DNA from: UBA7239 sp964509075
Lineage (GTDB): Bacteria > Pseudomonadota > Gammaproteobacteria > Pseudomonadales > UBA7239
Direction: 5' to 3'
DNA: 64,000 nt
Assembly: GCA_964509075.1 (NCBI GenBank)
Contig: CAZDWC010000008.1
Location: forward strand, 1-64,000
In this document: positions 34,656 to 43,764 of the stretch, one piece after another
Layout: the number at the start of each line of letters is the position of its first letter
Position numbering within the stretch: position 1 is the first letter of the stretch
Notes under the pieces: model-generated
What the model saw: only the letters and a program-made list of their open reading frames with translations
Told to the model about the DNA's origin: nothing
Database searches by the model: none
Program-made: the position numbers and the translations under genes

Positions 34656-36881
34656 ATGCGCCTGTTCAACCGCAAGAAACTTACAGAAGTCCGCGCGATT
34701 ATCGCACTGAGCTTGACCCTGACGTTTGTCATGGCGTTGACACAATTTTCCAGCGGCAAATCCCAGGAATTGCTGCAGCGGCTGGATCTGTTGATTTACG
34801 ACCTGCGTTTCAATTTGTTGCTGCCCTACAACAAAGCCGCTGAATCGCCACAGCGCATCGTGATTGTTGATATCGACGAACGCAGCCTGAAGGAAATCGG
34901 CCACTGGCCCTGGAGTCGCAAAACCGTCGCGGCACTGGTAGACAAACTGGCTGCAGCCGGCGTGATCAGCGTGACGTTTGATGTGGTCTTTTCAGAACCG
35001 GAGCCGAATCAGGCTCTGCTACTGGCAGACGCCACCGCAGAAGACACCACACTGGCACCCACGCTGCGCCAACTGGCTCCACAGTTTGATTACGACAACA
35101 AACTGGCCACCAGCATCAGCAAGCTGGATGTCACACTGGGCTATATCTTCCACAGCGAAGAATTTCAATCCGGCGAGCTCCCCGCCAGCAACATCGACCT
35201 CCCCTCCGATGCCGTCAACAATCTCTGGGTCAGCAAGATGTCCGGCTTCAGCACCAACATTCCCGTGTTGCAGCAAGCCGCCAGAGGCACAGGGTTCATC
35301 AACGGCCCGCCGGATCCCGATGGCATCGTGCGGCGCGCACCATTGTTCCTGCGTTATGGTGACAAGCTCTACCCCAGCCTCGCCCTGCAGACAGCCATGA
35401 CCTATCTGCTGCTGGATTCTGTGAGCCCTACTGTTGCTGTCAATCCTACCGGCACCTTTGTACAGGGCCTGCAGCTCGGCGAACACCGCATCCACACCGA
35501 CGAGCGCGGCCAGATGCTGATTCCCTATCGCGGCCGCCAGGGCAGCTTCCCGTATATTCCCGCTGTCGACATCCTGAATGGCACTGCGGATCAAACACTC
35601 CTGTCAGGCAGCATTGCCATGATCGGCACCTCCGCCATCGGCCTGGTCGATCTGCGTACCACGCCGGTGGGCGCCATGTATCCCGGAATTGAAAGCCAGG
35701 CGACCCTTGTGGACGCTCTGCTGCGCGGTGAAGCCCCCTACAAACCGGATATTGCCAAGGGTCTCAACTTTATCGGCATCAGTTTGCTGGGGGTACTGCT
35801 GGCAGTGTTGATGCCCTTTCTCGGCCCCGCGCGCATGTCACTGCTCGGCCTTTCCTCACTGGCGATGGTACTGGGCGGCAATTTCTGGCTGTGGCACGCC
35901 AAGCATCTGGATCTGCCTGTTTCCAGTGTATTGCTTACCGTATTGACGCTGTTCGTCGTCAACATGATCTTCGGCTTTCTTTCAACATCGCGCCAGAAAG
36001 ACCAGATCAAGGGCATGTTTGGCCAGTATGTAGCGCCCGCCCACATCGACCGCCTGCTCGATGATCCATCCGCACTGAGCTTCGCCGGCGAGAGCAAGCA
36101 GATGACCGTCCTGTTTTCCGACATTCGCAGCTTTACCAACATGTCGGAAACGCTGTCGGCCAATGATTTGAAAAACCTGCTTAACCGCTATTTCACGCCG
36201 ATGACCGAAATCATCTTTGAACAACAGGGCACCATCGACAAATATGTCGGCGACATGATCATGGCTTTCTGGGGTGCACCACTGCACGATCCCCAGCATG
36301 AAAAAAATGCCGTCATGGCGGCATTGCTCATGCAGCGACGTCAAGCAGATTTGCGCAAGGAATTTGCCACCATCGGCCTGCCGGAAATCCATACAGGTAT
36401 CGGCATCAACACCGGCATGATGAATGTTGGCGACATGGGATCAAGCTATCGCCGCGCCTATACCGTACTGGGCGATGCCGTAAATCTCGGCTCGCGCCTG
36501 GAGAGCATCACCAAATTCTACGGCGCAGAAATACTGGTCAGCGAGAGCACCCATGCTGCAGTAAAAAACGATTTCATCTGGCGCGAAGTCGATTACATGC
36601 AGGTCAAGGGCAAGAAAGAACCCATCCGTGTCTACGAGCCACTGGCACTACGCGAAGAAGCCGATGAAGCGCTGCTGCATCAGATCGCTCAATACGAACT
36701 GGCTCGCAGGGCCTATCTGGCAAGAGAGTGGACGGAAGCGCACAGCCTGTTTTCCGCGCTGGCCGGCGAGGCGAAAAGTTTCAGCAAACTCTGCGGAATT
36801 TATGTAGAGAGAATCGAACACTACAGAAAGGAAATACTGCCAGACGACTGGTGTGGCGTCTGGCAGCATACGGAGAAGTAG
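34656..36881 (+). CDS. CHASE2-domain class III adenylate cyclase
   Basis: About 741 residues. N-terminal membrane helix (IALSLTLTFVMALTQF), extracytoplasmic CHASE2 sensor (about 35-340), three membrane helices at about 355-440, then a class III cyclase domain. Metal aspartates are in LFSDIRSFTNM and KYVGDMIMAFWG. The lysine of DKYVGD and the aspartate of YTVLGDAVNLGSRLES form the pair that selects ATP over GTP, and the final arginine fits the transition-state residue. It should make cAMP in response to an envelope signal. ATG 34656 is chosen; the frame extends to 34581, which would overlap the divergent gene. Confidence 0.87.
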   Translation: MRLFNRKKLTEVRAIIALSLTLTFVMALTQFSSGKSQELLQRLDLLIYDLRFNLLLPYNKAAESPQRIVIVDIDERSLKEIGHWPWSRKTVAALVDKLAAAGVISVTFDVVFSEPEPNQALLLADATAEDTTLAPTLRQLAPQFDYDNKLATSISKLDVTLGYIFHSEEFQSGELPASNIDLPSDAVNNLWVSKMSGFSTNIPVLQQAARGTGFINGPPDPDGIVRRAPLFLRYGDKLYPSLALQTAMTYLLLDSVSPTVAVNPTGTFVQGLQLGEHRIHTDERGQMLIPYRGRQGSFPYIPAVDILNGTADQTLLSGSIAMIGTSAIGLVDLRTTPVGAMYPGIESQATLVDALLRGEAPYKPDIAKGLNFIGISLLGVLLAVLMPFLGPARMSLLGLSSLAMVLGGNFWLWHAKHLDLPVSSVLLTVLTLFVVNMIFGFLSTSRQKDQIKGMFGQYVAPAHIDRLLDDPSALSFAGESKQMTVLFSDIRSFTNMSETLSANDLKNLLNRYFTPMTEIIFEQQGTIDKYVGDMIMAFWGAPLHDPQHEKNAVMAALLMQRRQADLRKEFATIGLPEIHTGIGINTGMMNVGDMGSSYRRAYTVLGDAVNLGSRLESITKFYGAEILVSESTHAAVKNDFIWREVDYMQVKGKKEPIRVYEPLALREEADEALLHQIAQYELARRAYLAREWTEAHSLFSALAGEAKSFSKLCGIYVERIEHYRKEILPDDWCGVWQHTEK
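36837..36866. other. Perfect 10-bp inverted repeat at the cyclase 3' end
   Basis: CTGCCAGACG, a 10-nt loop, then CGTCTGGCAG, inside the last codons of the cyclase gene and just before the convergent FecR gene. It could slow or end transcription from either side; there is no T tract. Confidence 0.5.
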
Positions 36882-36884
36882 TGA

Positions 36885-37706
36885 TTACCCGCACTGACAG
36901 CAGAAATCCAGAGAGCAAGGATCGACAACCTCTTCAACGGGGGGCTCTCCATCAGCGCTGATGCCTGGCGGCTCCTCGTTGATGATGTTGATGATGTCAT
37001 CACCCAGATCAAAAATGGCGCCGCCCTTGCCGTCACTGTGCCAGGTGACATTGTCCGGCAGGTTGGGCAGGATGCCGCGCAGGTAGTCGAGTACATCAGC
37101 TGGAGGCGTGGCCGGTTCGGTAGGTGCTGCACCGGGTTTGACTATGGTGGCCAGGCCGGCAACATCCAGCCTGCGCTTGGCGCCACCACCACCGACATCA
37201 ACCGCGCCTTCGCGCAGGATAACCGTGGTCGTGCCGTCCTTGCCGACGTAGACATCGTAGACCGTACCGCGAATGCCGAGCGTTGCTGTCGGCGTCTCCA
37301 GTTTGTAAGTCGACTTGTCAATGTGACCCGTGATGGTGCGCAAGCCACCCTGCACCAGAGACAACACGGCTTCGTCTTTTTTGTCACCCGATGCTTTTTG
37401 CGAATAGGCCTTGATGACAAATTCGGCGTTCGCCCCCAGCGCCACCACGGCACCGTCTTTCATACGCAGCTGCAGCTGGCTCTCGTTGCCTGTGGTGATG
37501 CGATCACCGGCATAGACTGCTGCACGGCGTGTCAATGAGCGCACGGAGTGATCTGCAGACTGTGCATTCACTGTACCCATGGCGGTGAGTACGATACCGG
37601 CTTCCTGGGATGCGGCAAACGCAGCTCGCGTAGCTGTGAGCATCAGCAACATGCCCACAAAAAGCGCATAGCGATGAAAATGTCTTGCGTACGATTTATT
37701 CAACAT
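36885..37706 (-). CDS. Exported FecR-domain protein with a Cys-rich tail
   Basis: About 273 residues. Signal peptide YALFVGMLLMLTATRAAFA, then a FecR domain at about 35-160 (VYAGDRITTGNESQLQLRMKDG and TATLGIRGTVYDVYV). Unlike sigma regulators there is a cleaved N-terminus instead of a cytoplasmic anti-sigma part and no sigma gene is adjacent, so a structural or sensory envelope role is more likely. The very C-terminus is DPCSLDFCCQCG, four cysteines in ten residues. GGAGA 8 nt before ATG 37706 sets the start. It is convergent with the CHASE2 cyclase, 3 nt apart. Confidence 0.8.
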   Translation of the reverse strand: MLNKSYARHFHRYALFVGMLLMLTATRAAFAASQEAGIVLTAMGTVNAQSADHSVRSLTRRAAVYAGDRITTGNESQLQLRMKDGAVVALGANAEFVIKAYSQKASGDKKDEAVLSLVQGGLRTITGHIDKSTYKLETPTATLGIRGTVYDVYVGKDGTTTVILREGAVDVGGGGAKRRLDVAGLATIVKPGAAPTEPATPPADVLDYLRGILPNLPDNVTWHSDGKGGAIFDLGDDIINIINEEPPGISADGEPPVEEVVDPCSLDFCCQCG

Positions 37707-37728
37707 AAAAGGGTCTCCAGGACTGCGA

Positions 37729-39042
37729 TCAGAAGCTGTAACGCAGGCTGGTTTGCACCCAGCTCCGCTCATAGGAGTAGTAACCAACATCGCTGTCGTT
37801 ATGACTGTAAGCGGCTTCGGTGCGCAGGCGCAGCGGACGCATCAACTGCCAATCCCAGCCCATGCTGGCCTGCTGCAGCGTATCGTCACGGGTTTCGCCA
37901 ACAAAAAATGGCTCCTGCCCTTTCTGGTCAGACCACTGTTCGTACAACCGGGCAAACAGTTGATGCTGGCCACTCAACGTGTAACGCACATCGTAGAACA
38001 GGCCGCTGAACTGGCGAGCGTTGTAATCGGCATCACCATTGAGCGCATGCTCGTCACCCGCAGTCACACCCGCCGTGTGCCTGAAATCACCAAACTGGCG
38101 TTGTATGCCACCTTTCACGATGTACTGGCGCACGTCGCGCAGATCATCGTCATAGTTGAGTTCATTGGCATGAACACTGGCAAACAAATCCCAGCCCGCA
38201 TAATCATGGCCCAGCCAGTCGCCAGAGAGACCGTAAAACTGGTGATGATCGGAATCACTGATACGGTAGTCCTGCACCGCCAACGTGCCGCGCAGCATCT
38301 GCTGCCCGAGCAGATGATAGAGACTGCCGCTCATGCGGTAGCTGCTGCTGTCAAAGCGATCCGAACTGAAATTGTCGCGGTTGCCGATGCGCCCGCGCAA
38401 CTCCATGCCGTTGCTGGCATCAAAAGGATGGTAGTAATCCACACCTAACTGTTCTGCATGGTACATGTCGGATTGCTTGCGAGCTTCGGGATCAATGGCC
38501 AGCGTATCCGGCTGGAAAAAGCCGCCGGCATTGGGATTGGGCACGCTGTCATCGGATGTTGCGGAATTGATGTTGTTGTCGTGTCCGAGTGTTGCCTCAA
38601 CAAAACCCATCAGCCGACCTTCATGCTGCGGTTCATTACTCATGCGCTGGTTGATTTTGCGCAGGATGTCTGCCGGCGGATTGGCCTGCTTGATCATGTC
38701 GTACTGGCGACCGGCACTCTGCTTGTCGCCAAGCTGGTAATAGGCCTCCGCCAGCGCCACACGGGCCTCTAGGTTGGCAGGATCCGCAATGACAACCCGC
38801 TCCAGCGAGAACTGTGCTTCGTTGTATTTTTTCTGCTGCAGCGCCAGCGTGCCGTACAGATAATCAAACCCGGGATCGGCTTCCCACTGCGAGCGCAACT
38901 GCTGCGCCTGTTGCCATGCCGCCTGCGTCTCGCCACCGGCGATTTTCTGTCTCAAGGATTCAAGGTCATTTTCTGAACCCGCGTATGCCATCGACACCAG
39001 CAATGACAACGCCAGCGGCGTCAATTTCGTCGCCTGTCTCAT
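37729..39042 (-). CDS. TPR plus outer-membrane beta-barrel protein (Slam/DUF560-like)
   Basis: About 437 residues. Signal peptide (TPLALSLLVSMAYA), TPR repeats at about 25-140 (GTLALQQKKYNEAQFSLERVV; VALAEAYYQLGDKQSAGRQY), then a beta-rich C-terminal half ending in SLRYSF, a classic outer-membrane terminal phenylalanine. EATLGHDNNINSAT at the domain junction is like the opening of the DUF560 (surface lipoprotein assembly modifier) barrel. Family assignment is by pattern. It lies 22 nt upstream of the FecR gene that follows it, so those two form an operon. Confidence 0.68.
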   Translation of the reverse strand: MRQATKLTPLALSLLVSMAYAGSENDLESLRQKIAGGETQAAWQQAQQLRSQWEADPGFDYLYGTLALQQKKYNEAQFSLERVVIADPANLEARVALAEAYYQLGDKQSAGRQYDMIKQANPPADILRKINQRMSNEPQHEGRLMGFVEATLGHDNNINSATSDDSVPNPNAGGFFQPDTLAIDPEARKQSDMYHAEQLGVDYYHPFDASNGMELRGRIGNRDNFSSDRFDSSSYRMSGSLYHLLGQQMLRGTLAVQDYRISDSDHHQFYGLSGDWLGHDYAGWDLFASVHANELNYDDDLRDVRQYIVKGGIQRQFGDFRHTAGVTAGDEHALNGDADYNARQFSGLFYDVRYTLSGQHQLFARLYEQWSDQKGQEPFFVGETRDDTLQQASMGWDWQLMRPLRLRTEAAYSHNDSDVGYYSYERSWVQTSLRYSF

Positions 39043-39085
39043 GCTTATTTCCCCCACAACTGCAAAATTTTGCGAACTATCGCAC

Positions 39086-39112
39086 AAAAAAAAGCCGCGC
39101 ACTAGGCGCGGC
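39086..39112 (-). terminator. Rho-independent terminator of the second FecR gene
   Basis: Minus strand: GCCGCGC-CTAGT-GCGCGGC followed by eight T. It isolates the 39.1-39.8 kb gene from the TPR-barrel gene downstream. Confidence 0.92.
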
Positions 39113-39132
39113 CCTTACTCTTGCATTGGCTA

Positions 39133-39846
39133 TCACTGCGGCTCAGGGGAAACACTGCCTCCGGCACCGGCGGTATCGGTAACCACGGTGTCAGTGTTAG
39201 GTACGTAAACCGAATCTGCTTCGGTTACTTCGATTGTAGCAAGTACTGCAGCCAGCTCTGTTGGGTCAGCCGCCACCACCTCAACGCTGCCATCCGCTTT
39301 GAACACCAACTTCTGTCCGGCTGCCACAGGCACTTTCGTGCCATTGGCGAACATCACTTCCACGCTCCCGTCGGCAACGACGATAGCTAATTCCCCTGTC
39401 TCGAGAGAAAACTGAACCTGAAAAATCGTGCCCCGTATACCCAGTGTGGATACCGGCGTTTCCAGTCTGTAGGCCGATTTTTCCATCTCACCAGATATTT
39501 GCACCAAGGCGCCTTTTGCCATTTTGAGGACAGCTTCGTCCTTGTCGTCACCCGCCGCTTTATGGCTATAGGCCGCCACAGCAAGTTCACTGTTCTCGCC
39601 CAACGACAAAACCGCTCCATCTTTCATGCGCAATTGCGCCTTGCCGTCTGCACCTGTCATCAGGACATCACCGACGTTTACGGCGCCACGGCGCTCAAGA
39701 ACGCGGACAGTGCCATCCGGCGCCTTGGCAGACACCGCGCCCTGGGCTGCGAGAACAACGCCGGCATCAGCAAGCGCCAGTGCTTGCAACGGAGCCACCA
39801 AAAAAGCAGCCATTACAGCCACCAAACCCAGAATTTGCCTGCGCAT
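39133..39846 (-). CDS. Exported FecR-domain protein, second copy
   Basis: 237 residues, paralogous to the protein at 36.9-37.7 kb. Shared stretches are VNVGDVLMTGADGKAQLRMKDGAV, LSLGENSELAVAAYSHKAAGDDKDEAVL and ETPVSTLGIRGTIFQV. It has a signal peptide (LGLVAVMAAFLVAPLQALA) and no transmembrane or anti-sigma segment. The C-terminus lacks the cysteines of its paralogue and ends in an acidic, Thr-rich tail. It has its own promoter and terminator, so it is expressed alone. A role in envelope sensing or scaffold with the CHASE2 cyclase is inferred only from neighbourhood. Confidence 0.8.
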   Translation of the reverse strand: MRRQILGLVAVMAAFLVAPLQALALADAGVVLAAQGAVSAKAPDGTVRVLERRGAVNVGDVLMTGADGKAQLRMKDGAVLSLGENSELAVAAYSHKAAGDDKDEAVLKMAKGALVQISGEMEKSAYRLETPVSTLGIRGTIFQVQFSLETGELAIVVADGSVEVMFANGTKVPVAAGQKLVFKADGSVEVVAADPTELAAVLATIEVTEADSVYVPNTDTVVTDTAGAGGSVSPEPQ

Positions 39847-39906
39847 GAAACTCTCCTGAACCTACCATTGAAGTGACCTGACAGCTTTCCTGTCCGGATG
39901 CTGCCT

Positions 39907-39937
39907 ACTATAAAACATTTTTTGCCGGCCCGGTCAA
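39907..39937 (-). promoter_or_regulatory. Sigma70-type promoter of the second FecR gene
   Basis: Minus strand -35 TTGACC (39932-39937). The -10 could be TTTATA (39909-39914, 17-nt spacer) or TATAGT (39907-39912, 19-nt spacer). It lies 60 nt before the start codon at 39846. Confidence 0.55.
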
Positions 39938-39958
39938 TATCTGATCATTTTTTATACA

Positions 39959-40732
39959 TCAGTGACCCGCGTTGCCAGCATCGAGAAATGCAGGCTTCTC
40001 GCCGCCACCATGCACCATCAGACTGCTGCCGCTGACATAAGCAGCTATAGGGGAAGCCAGAAACAGGCAGGCATTGCCGATGTCTTCCGGCGTCGCCAGA
40101 CGGTTGAGCGGCACCGTGGCCTCTACCGCCGCAATGCCCGCATCGTCACCATAGTGGAGATGCGCCTGCTCGGTGCGTATCATGCCACAGGTGACGCCCA
40201 CCACACGCACCTTCGGCGCCCATTCCACAGCCAACGATTTGGTGAGGTTGAGCAAGCCTGCCTTGGCGGCACCATAGGCGGCCGTGCCGGGTGACGGACG
40301 CTCGCCAGACACGCTGGCGATGTTGACGATCACACCACCTTCAGCCTGCTGCTGCATGACGCGATTGGCCGCCTGCGCAAAATTGAGCGGCGCCAGCAGG
40401 TTGAGCGCGATGATCTTCTCGGAGAAGCGCGGGCTGGCAGTGGCGGCATCGGCATGCGGAGCACCGCCCGCATTGTTGACCAGCACATCCAGACGCCCGA
40501 AAGTGCTTTGCGCATAATCCACTACCTTGTTGATCTGCTCGACCTCACGCACATCGGCAGCCACGAAATGGGCGCGATTGCCATTCACTTCCGGCAGGGA
40601 ATCCAGCTCGCTGCGGCTGCAAACGATGACGTTGGCGCCATGCGCCAGAAAACATTGGGTGATGCCCAGCCCTACGCCCTTGCCGCCGCCAGTGACAATG
40701 ACCACCTTGCCTTTGAAATCGAGCTCGCTCAT
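39959..40732 (-). CDS. Short-chain dehydrogenase/reductase
   Basis: 257 residues of the classical SDR family. Cofactor motif VTGGGKGVGLGITQ at about 13-26, VNNAGG, then the catalytic serine in IVNIASVSGE and YGAAKAG with the Tyr-x-x-x-Lys pair. The acidic or basic residue after the second strand (CSRSE) hints at NADPH, but this is weak evidence. It is translated 22 nt after the enoyl-CoA hydratase stop, suggesting a shared beta-oxidation or acyl-modifying role. Substrate is not predictable. Confidence 0.87.
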   Translation of the reverse strand: MSELDFKGKVVIVTGGGKGVGLGITQCFLAHGANVIVCSRSELDSLPEVNGNRAHFVAADVREVEQINKVVDYAQSTFGRLDVLVNNAGGAPHADAATASPRFSEKIIALNLLAPLNFAQAANRVMQQQAEGGVIVNIASVSGERPSPGTAAYGAAKAGLLNLTKSLAVEWAPKVRVVGVTCGMIRTEQAHLHYGDDAGIAAVEATVPLNRLATPEDIGNACLFLASPIAAYVSGSSLMVHGGGEKPAFLDAGNAGH

Positions 40733-40754
40733 AAAACCTCTTATTTACCTGTAA

Positions 40755-41546
40755 CTATTTACCCGTGAACACGGGCGGCCGCTTGGCCAAAAACGCCTGG
40801 ATACCTTCCTGGCCGTCACAACAGGCGGCGAGATGGGCAATAGCTTGCCCCTCCAGCGCCATCTGCGCTTCCAGCCCGTTATCGAAACTCACTGCCAGTA
40901 ATTTTTTCACCGCGCCGATAGCCTGCGTAGCACTGCTGGCCAGTTGCAGTGCCAGATCCTGCACCTCGGCCATCAGGCCATCGGCGGCGCACACTCGCGT
41001 CACCAATCCCCAGTCCAGCGCCTCTTCGGCAGACAGACGGCGATTGCTGATCATCAACTCCTGCGCGCGGCGCAAGCCGACCAGTCGTGGCAGGAAGTAG
41101 CTGGCGCCACCGTCCGGCGACAAACCGGCCGCCGTGTAAGCCATAGTGAATTTGGCTTTTTCGGAGGCAAACACAAAATCGCCCGCCATGGCCAGACTGA
41201 AACCGGCACCGGCAGCCACGCCGTTGACCGCGACAATCACCGGCACACGCATGCGCGCAAAACGGCTCACCGCTGCGTGCAGGTAAATGGTCAGCTCATG
41301 GATACGTTCGCTGATGGCATCGCCATAGCCAGCAAAGGCTTTCAGGTCGCCACCGGCAGAAAAGAAATTGCCGGCCCCGGTCAGCACAACAACGCGAATG
41401 TTTTCGTCCTGATCGCAGCGCAGCGCAACATCCATCAATTCACGCCCCATCACCATGTCCATGCCGTTGGCGGCGTCCGGGCGATTGAGGGTAATGCGCG
41501 CGATGCCGTCGGTGACATCGAACAGCAGGCAGGTATAAGTGCTCAT
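40755..41546 (-). CDS. Enoyl-CoA hydratase/isomerase family protein
   Basis: About 263 residues from ATG 41546. Crotonase-fold features: ITLNRPDAANGMDMVM, the oxyanion-hole loop SAGGDLKAFA, VAVNGVAAGAGFSLAMAGDFVFAS and AYTAAGLSPDGGASYFLPRLVG. The glutamates of a typical hydratase are not obvious (DGGASY where many have E), so an isomerase or other crotonase activity is as likely. Paired with an SDR gene downstream. Upstream in-frame codons exist but give an unnatural N-terminus. Confidence 0.85.
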   Translation of the reverse strand: MSTYTCLLFDVTDGIARITLNRPDAANGMDMVMGRELMDVALRCDQDENIRVVVLTGAGNFFSAGGDLKAFAGYGDAISERIHELTIYLHAAVSRFARMRVPVIVAVNGVAAGAGFSLAMAGDFVFASEKAKFTMAYTAAGLSPDGGASYFLPRLVGLRRAQELMISNRRLSAEEALDWGLVTRVCAADGLMAEVQDLALQLASSATQAIGAVKKLLAVSFDNGLEAQMALEGQAIAHLAACCDGQEGIQAFLAKRPPVFTGK

Positions 41547-41681
41547 GGGAATTACCGGATGGAAGAACGCGGCCATGCTAATGATGCGCCCGCCCGCGAT
41601 CAAGCGTGATTTGAAGCCCGTGCGATTTGAAATCCTGCCCACGCCACGTATGCTGCCGACTTACATGTCGATGCGACCTCG

Positions 41682-43748
41682 ATGACTGCTACACACACAC
41701 CCATCACACAGCTGCACGGGCTGGGCCCGCAACTCGCCGAAAAACTGGCGCGGCTGGATGTGCACAGCGCCGAAGATCTGCTCTGGCATTTGCCGCTGCG
41801 CTATCGCGACCTCACGCGCATCACGCCCATCGGCGCACTGAACCTGCACAGCGAAGCGCTGGTGGAAGGCACCATACGCGCCTGCGATGTGACATTCGGG
41901 CGCCGTCGCAGCCTGCTGTGCCTGATACAGGATGGCAGTGGCACACTGGCGCTGCGTTTTTTTCATTTCTCGAAAGCACAGCAACAACAAATGCAAGCGG
42001 GCAAGAAAATTCGCGCCTGGGGCGAAGCACGGCGCGGCGCCAGCGGACTGGAAATGGTTCACCCGGAATACCGACTGCTCGAACACGGCGAACCGCCCGC
42101 GTTGGCTGAGCGACTGACGCCGGTTTATCCGGCAACTGAAGGTTTGCAGCAAACACGCCTGCGCAAGCTGATCGAACAGGCTCTAGCCAAGCTGCAAGCT
42201 GTTACTGATTATCTTCCTGCACACTTGTTGCCGCAGCGTTTGCACATGAGCTTGCATGATGCACTACGCTACCTGCATCAACCACCAACAGATGCACCGG
42301 TTGCACAACTGCAACAAGGCAACCACCCGACACAACAGCGCCTCGCATTTGAAGAGATGCTGGCACACCATCTCGGCCTGCTGCGTTTGCGCCAGCAACA
42401 AAAACGCGAACCCGGGATTGCCTTGACGATCAACCAGACTCTGCACAAACAATTCCTGCAAGCATTGCCCTTTGCATTGACCTCTGCACAACAACGCGTT
42501 GTCACAGAGATCTATCGCGATCTCGAACAAGCCGAACCGATGTTGCGGCTCGTACAGGGCGACGTCGGTTCAGGAAAAACAGTTGTCGCCGCACTCGCCT
42601 GCCTGCAAGCAGCCGCGAATGGCAAGCAAGCCGCAATGATGGCACCAACCGAAATTCTCGCCGAACAACACTTCCTGCAATTCCAGCGCTGGTTTGAGGC
42701 GTTGGGTTTTCGCTGCGCGTGGCTGACTGGCAGCATCAAAAGCAAGTCGCGACGCGAAGCACTCGCAGCACTGGCCGACGGCAGTGCGCAAATCGCTATC
42801 GGCACGCACGCCTTGTTTCAAGACGAAGTTACGTTTGCCAACCTCGCATTGGTGATTGCCGATGAGCAACATCGCTTTGGTGTGCGCCAGCGGCTGGCAC
42901 TGCAACAAAAAGCCAACGGCAACGCCATGCCCCACCAGTTGCTGATGACGGCAACACCCATTCCGCGCACACTGGCGATGAGCGCCTACGCCGATCTCGA
43001 TTGCTCCGTGATTGATGAGCGTCCACCGGGACGCACACCCATACAAACCGTAGTTATCGACAACCAACGCCGGCAGGAAATCATCGAACGCATGCGCATC
43101 GCCTGCAGCGAAGGCCGGCAAGCTTACTGGGTGTGCACATTGATCGAGGAATCAGAAGTCCTGCAATGCCAGGCCGCAGAAGTAACTGCAAAGGAGTTAT
43201 GTGAAGCACTACCCATGCTGCGCATCGGTCTCGTGCACGGCAAACTGAAAGCAACGGAAAAAGCCGCAATCATGGATGCGTTCAAACGCGGTGAGATAGA
43301 CGTGCTGGTAGCCACCACCGTCATTGAAGTCGGCGTCGATGTTCCCAACGCCAGCCTGATGATTATTGAAAACCCGGAACGCCTTGGCCTGGCACAACTG
43401 CACCAGTTGCGCGGCCGCGTCGGCCGCGGCACTACTGCCAGCCATTGTGTACTGCTGTACAACACGCCGCTGTCACAACACGCGCGCGAACGCCTGGCTG
43501 TCTTGCGCGACAGCGATGACGGCTTTGTGATCGCCGAAAAAGACCTGCAATTGCGCGGCCCCGGTGAGCTGCTCGGCACAAGACAAACTGGCGACATCGC
43601 CTTTCGCATCGCCGATCTCGCACGCGATGCACACTGGATGCCGCAGGTAAAACACTGCGCAGAAATCATGCTGCGCGATTACCCCCAACAAACGGATGCA
43701 CTCATTCGTCGCTGGCTGCGCGCCGGCGAACGCTATGCAAGAACCTGA
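41682..43748 (+). CDS. recG: ATP-dependent DNA helicase RecG
   Basis: 688 residues, the usual RecG length (about 690). Wedge domain at about 1-200 (LHGLGPQLAEKLARL), helicase motifs: Walker A GDVGSGKT, DEQHRFG (DExH), TATPIPRTLAM, VATTVIEVGVDVPNASLMII and QLRGRVGRG. It remodels stalled forks and branched DNA. It starts divergently from the enoyl-CoA hydratase gene and is followed 16 nt later by a symporter gene. Confidence 0.95.
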   Translation: MTATHTPITQLHGLGPQLAEKLARLDVHSAEDLLWHLPLRYRDLTRITPIGALNLHSEALVEGTIRACDVTFGRRRSLLCLIQDGSGTLALRFFHFSKAQQQQMQAGKKIRAWGEARRGASGLEMVHPEYRLLEHGEPPALAERLTPVYPATEGLQQTRLRKLIEQALAKLQAVTDYLPAHLLPQRLHMSLHDALRYLHQPPTDAPVAQLQQGNHPTQQRLAFEEMLAHHLGLLRLRQQQKREPGIALTINQTLHKQFLQALPFALTSAQQRVVTEIYRDLEQAEPMLRLVQGDVGSGKTVVAALACLQAAANGKQAAMMAPTEILAEQHFLQFQRWFEALGFRCAWLTGSIKSKSRREALAALADGSAQIAIGTHALFQDEVTFANLALVIADEQHRFGVRQRLALQQKANGNAMPHQLLMTATPIPRTLAMSAYADLDCSVIDERPPGRTPIQTVVIDNQRRQEIIERMRIACSEGRQAYWVCTLIEESEVLQCQAAEVTAKELCEALPMLRIGLVHGKLKATEKAAIMDAFKRGEIDVLVATTVIEVGVDVPNASLMIIENPERLGLAQLHQLRGRVGRGTTASHCVLLYNTPLSQHARERLAVLRDSDDGFVIAEKDLQLRGPGELLGTRQTGDIAFRIADLARDAHWMPQVKHCAEIMLRDYPQQTDALIRRWLRAGERYART

Positions 43749-43764
43749 CACACAGGAAGCAACT

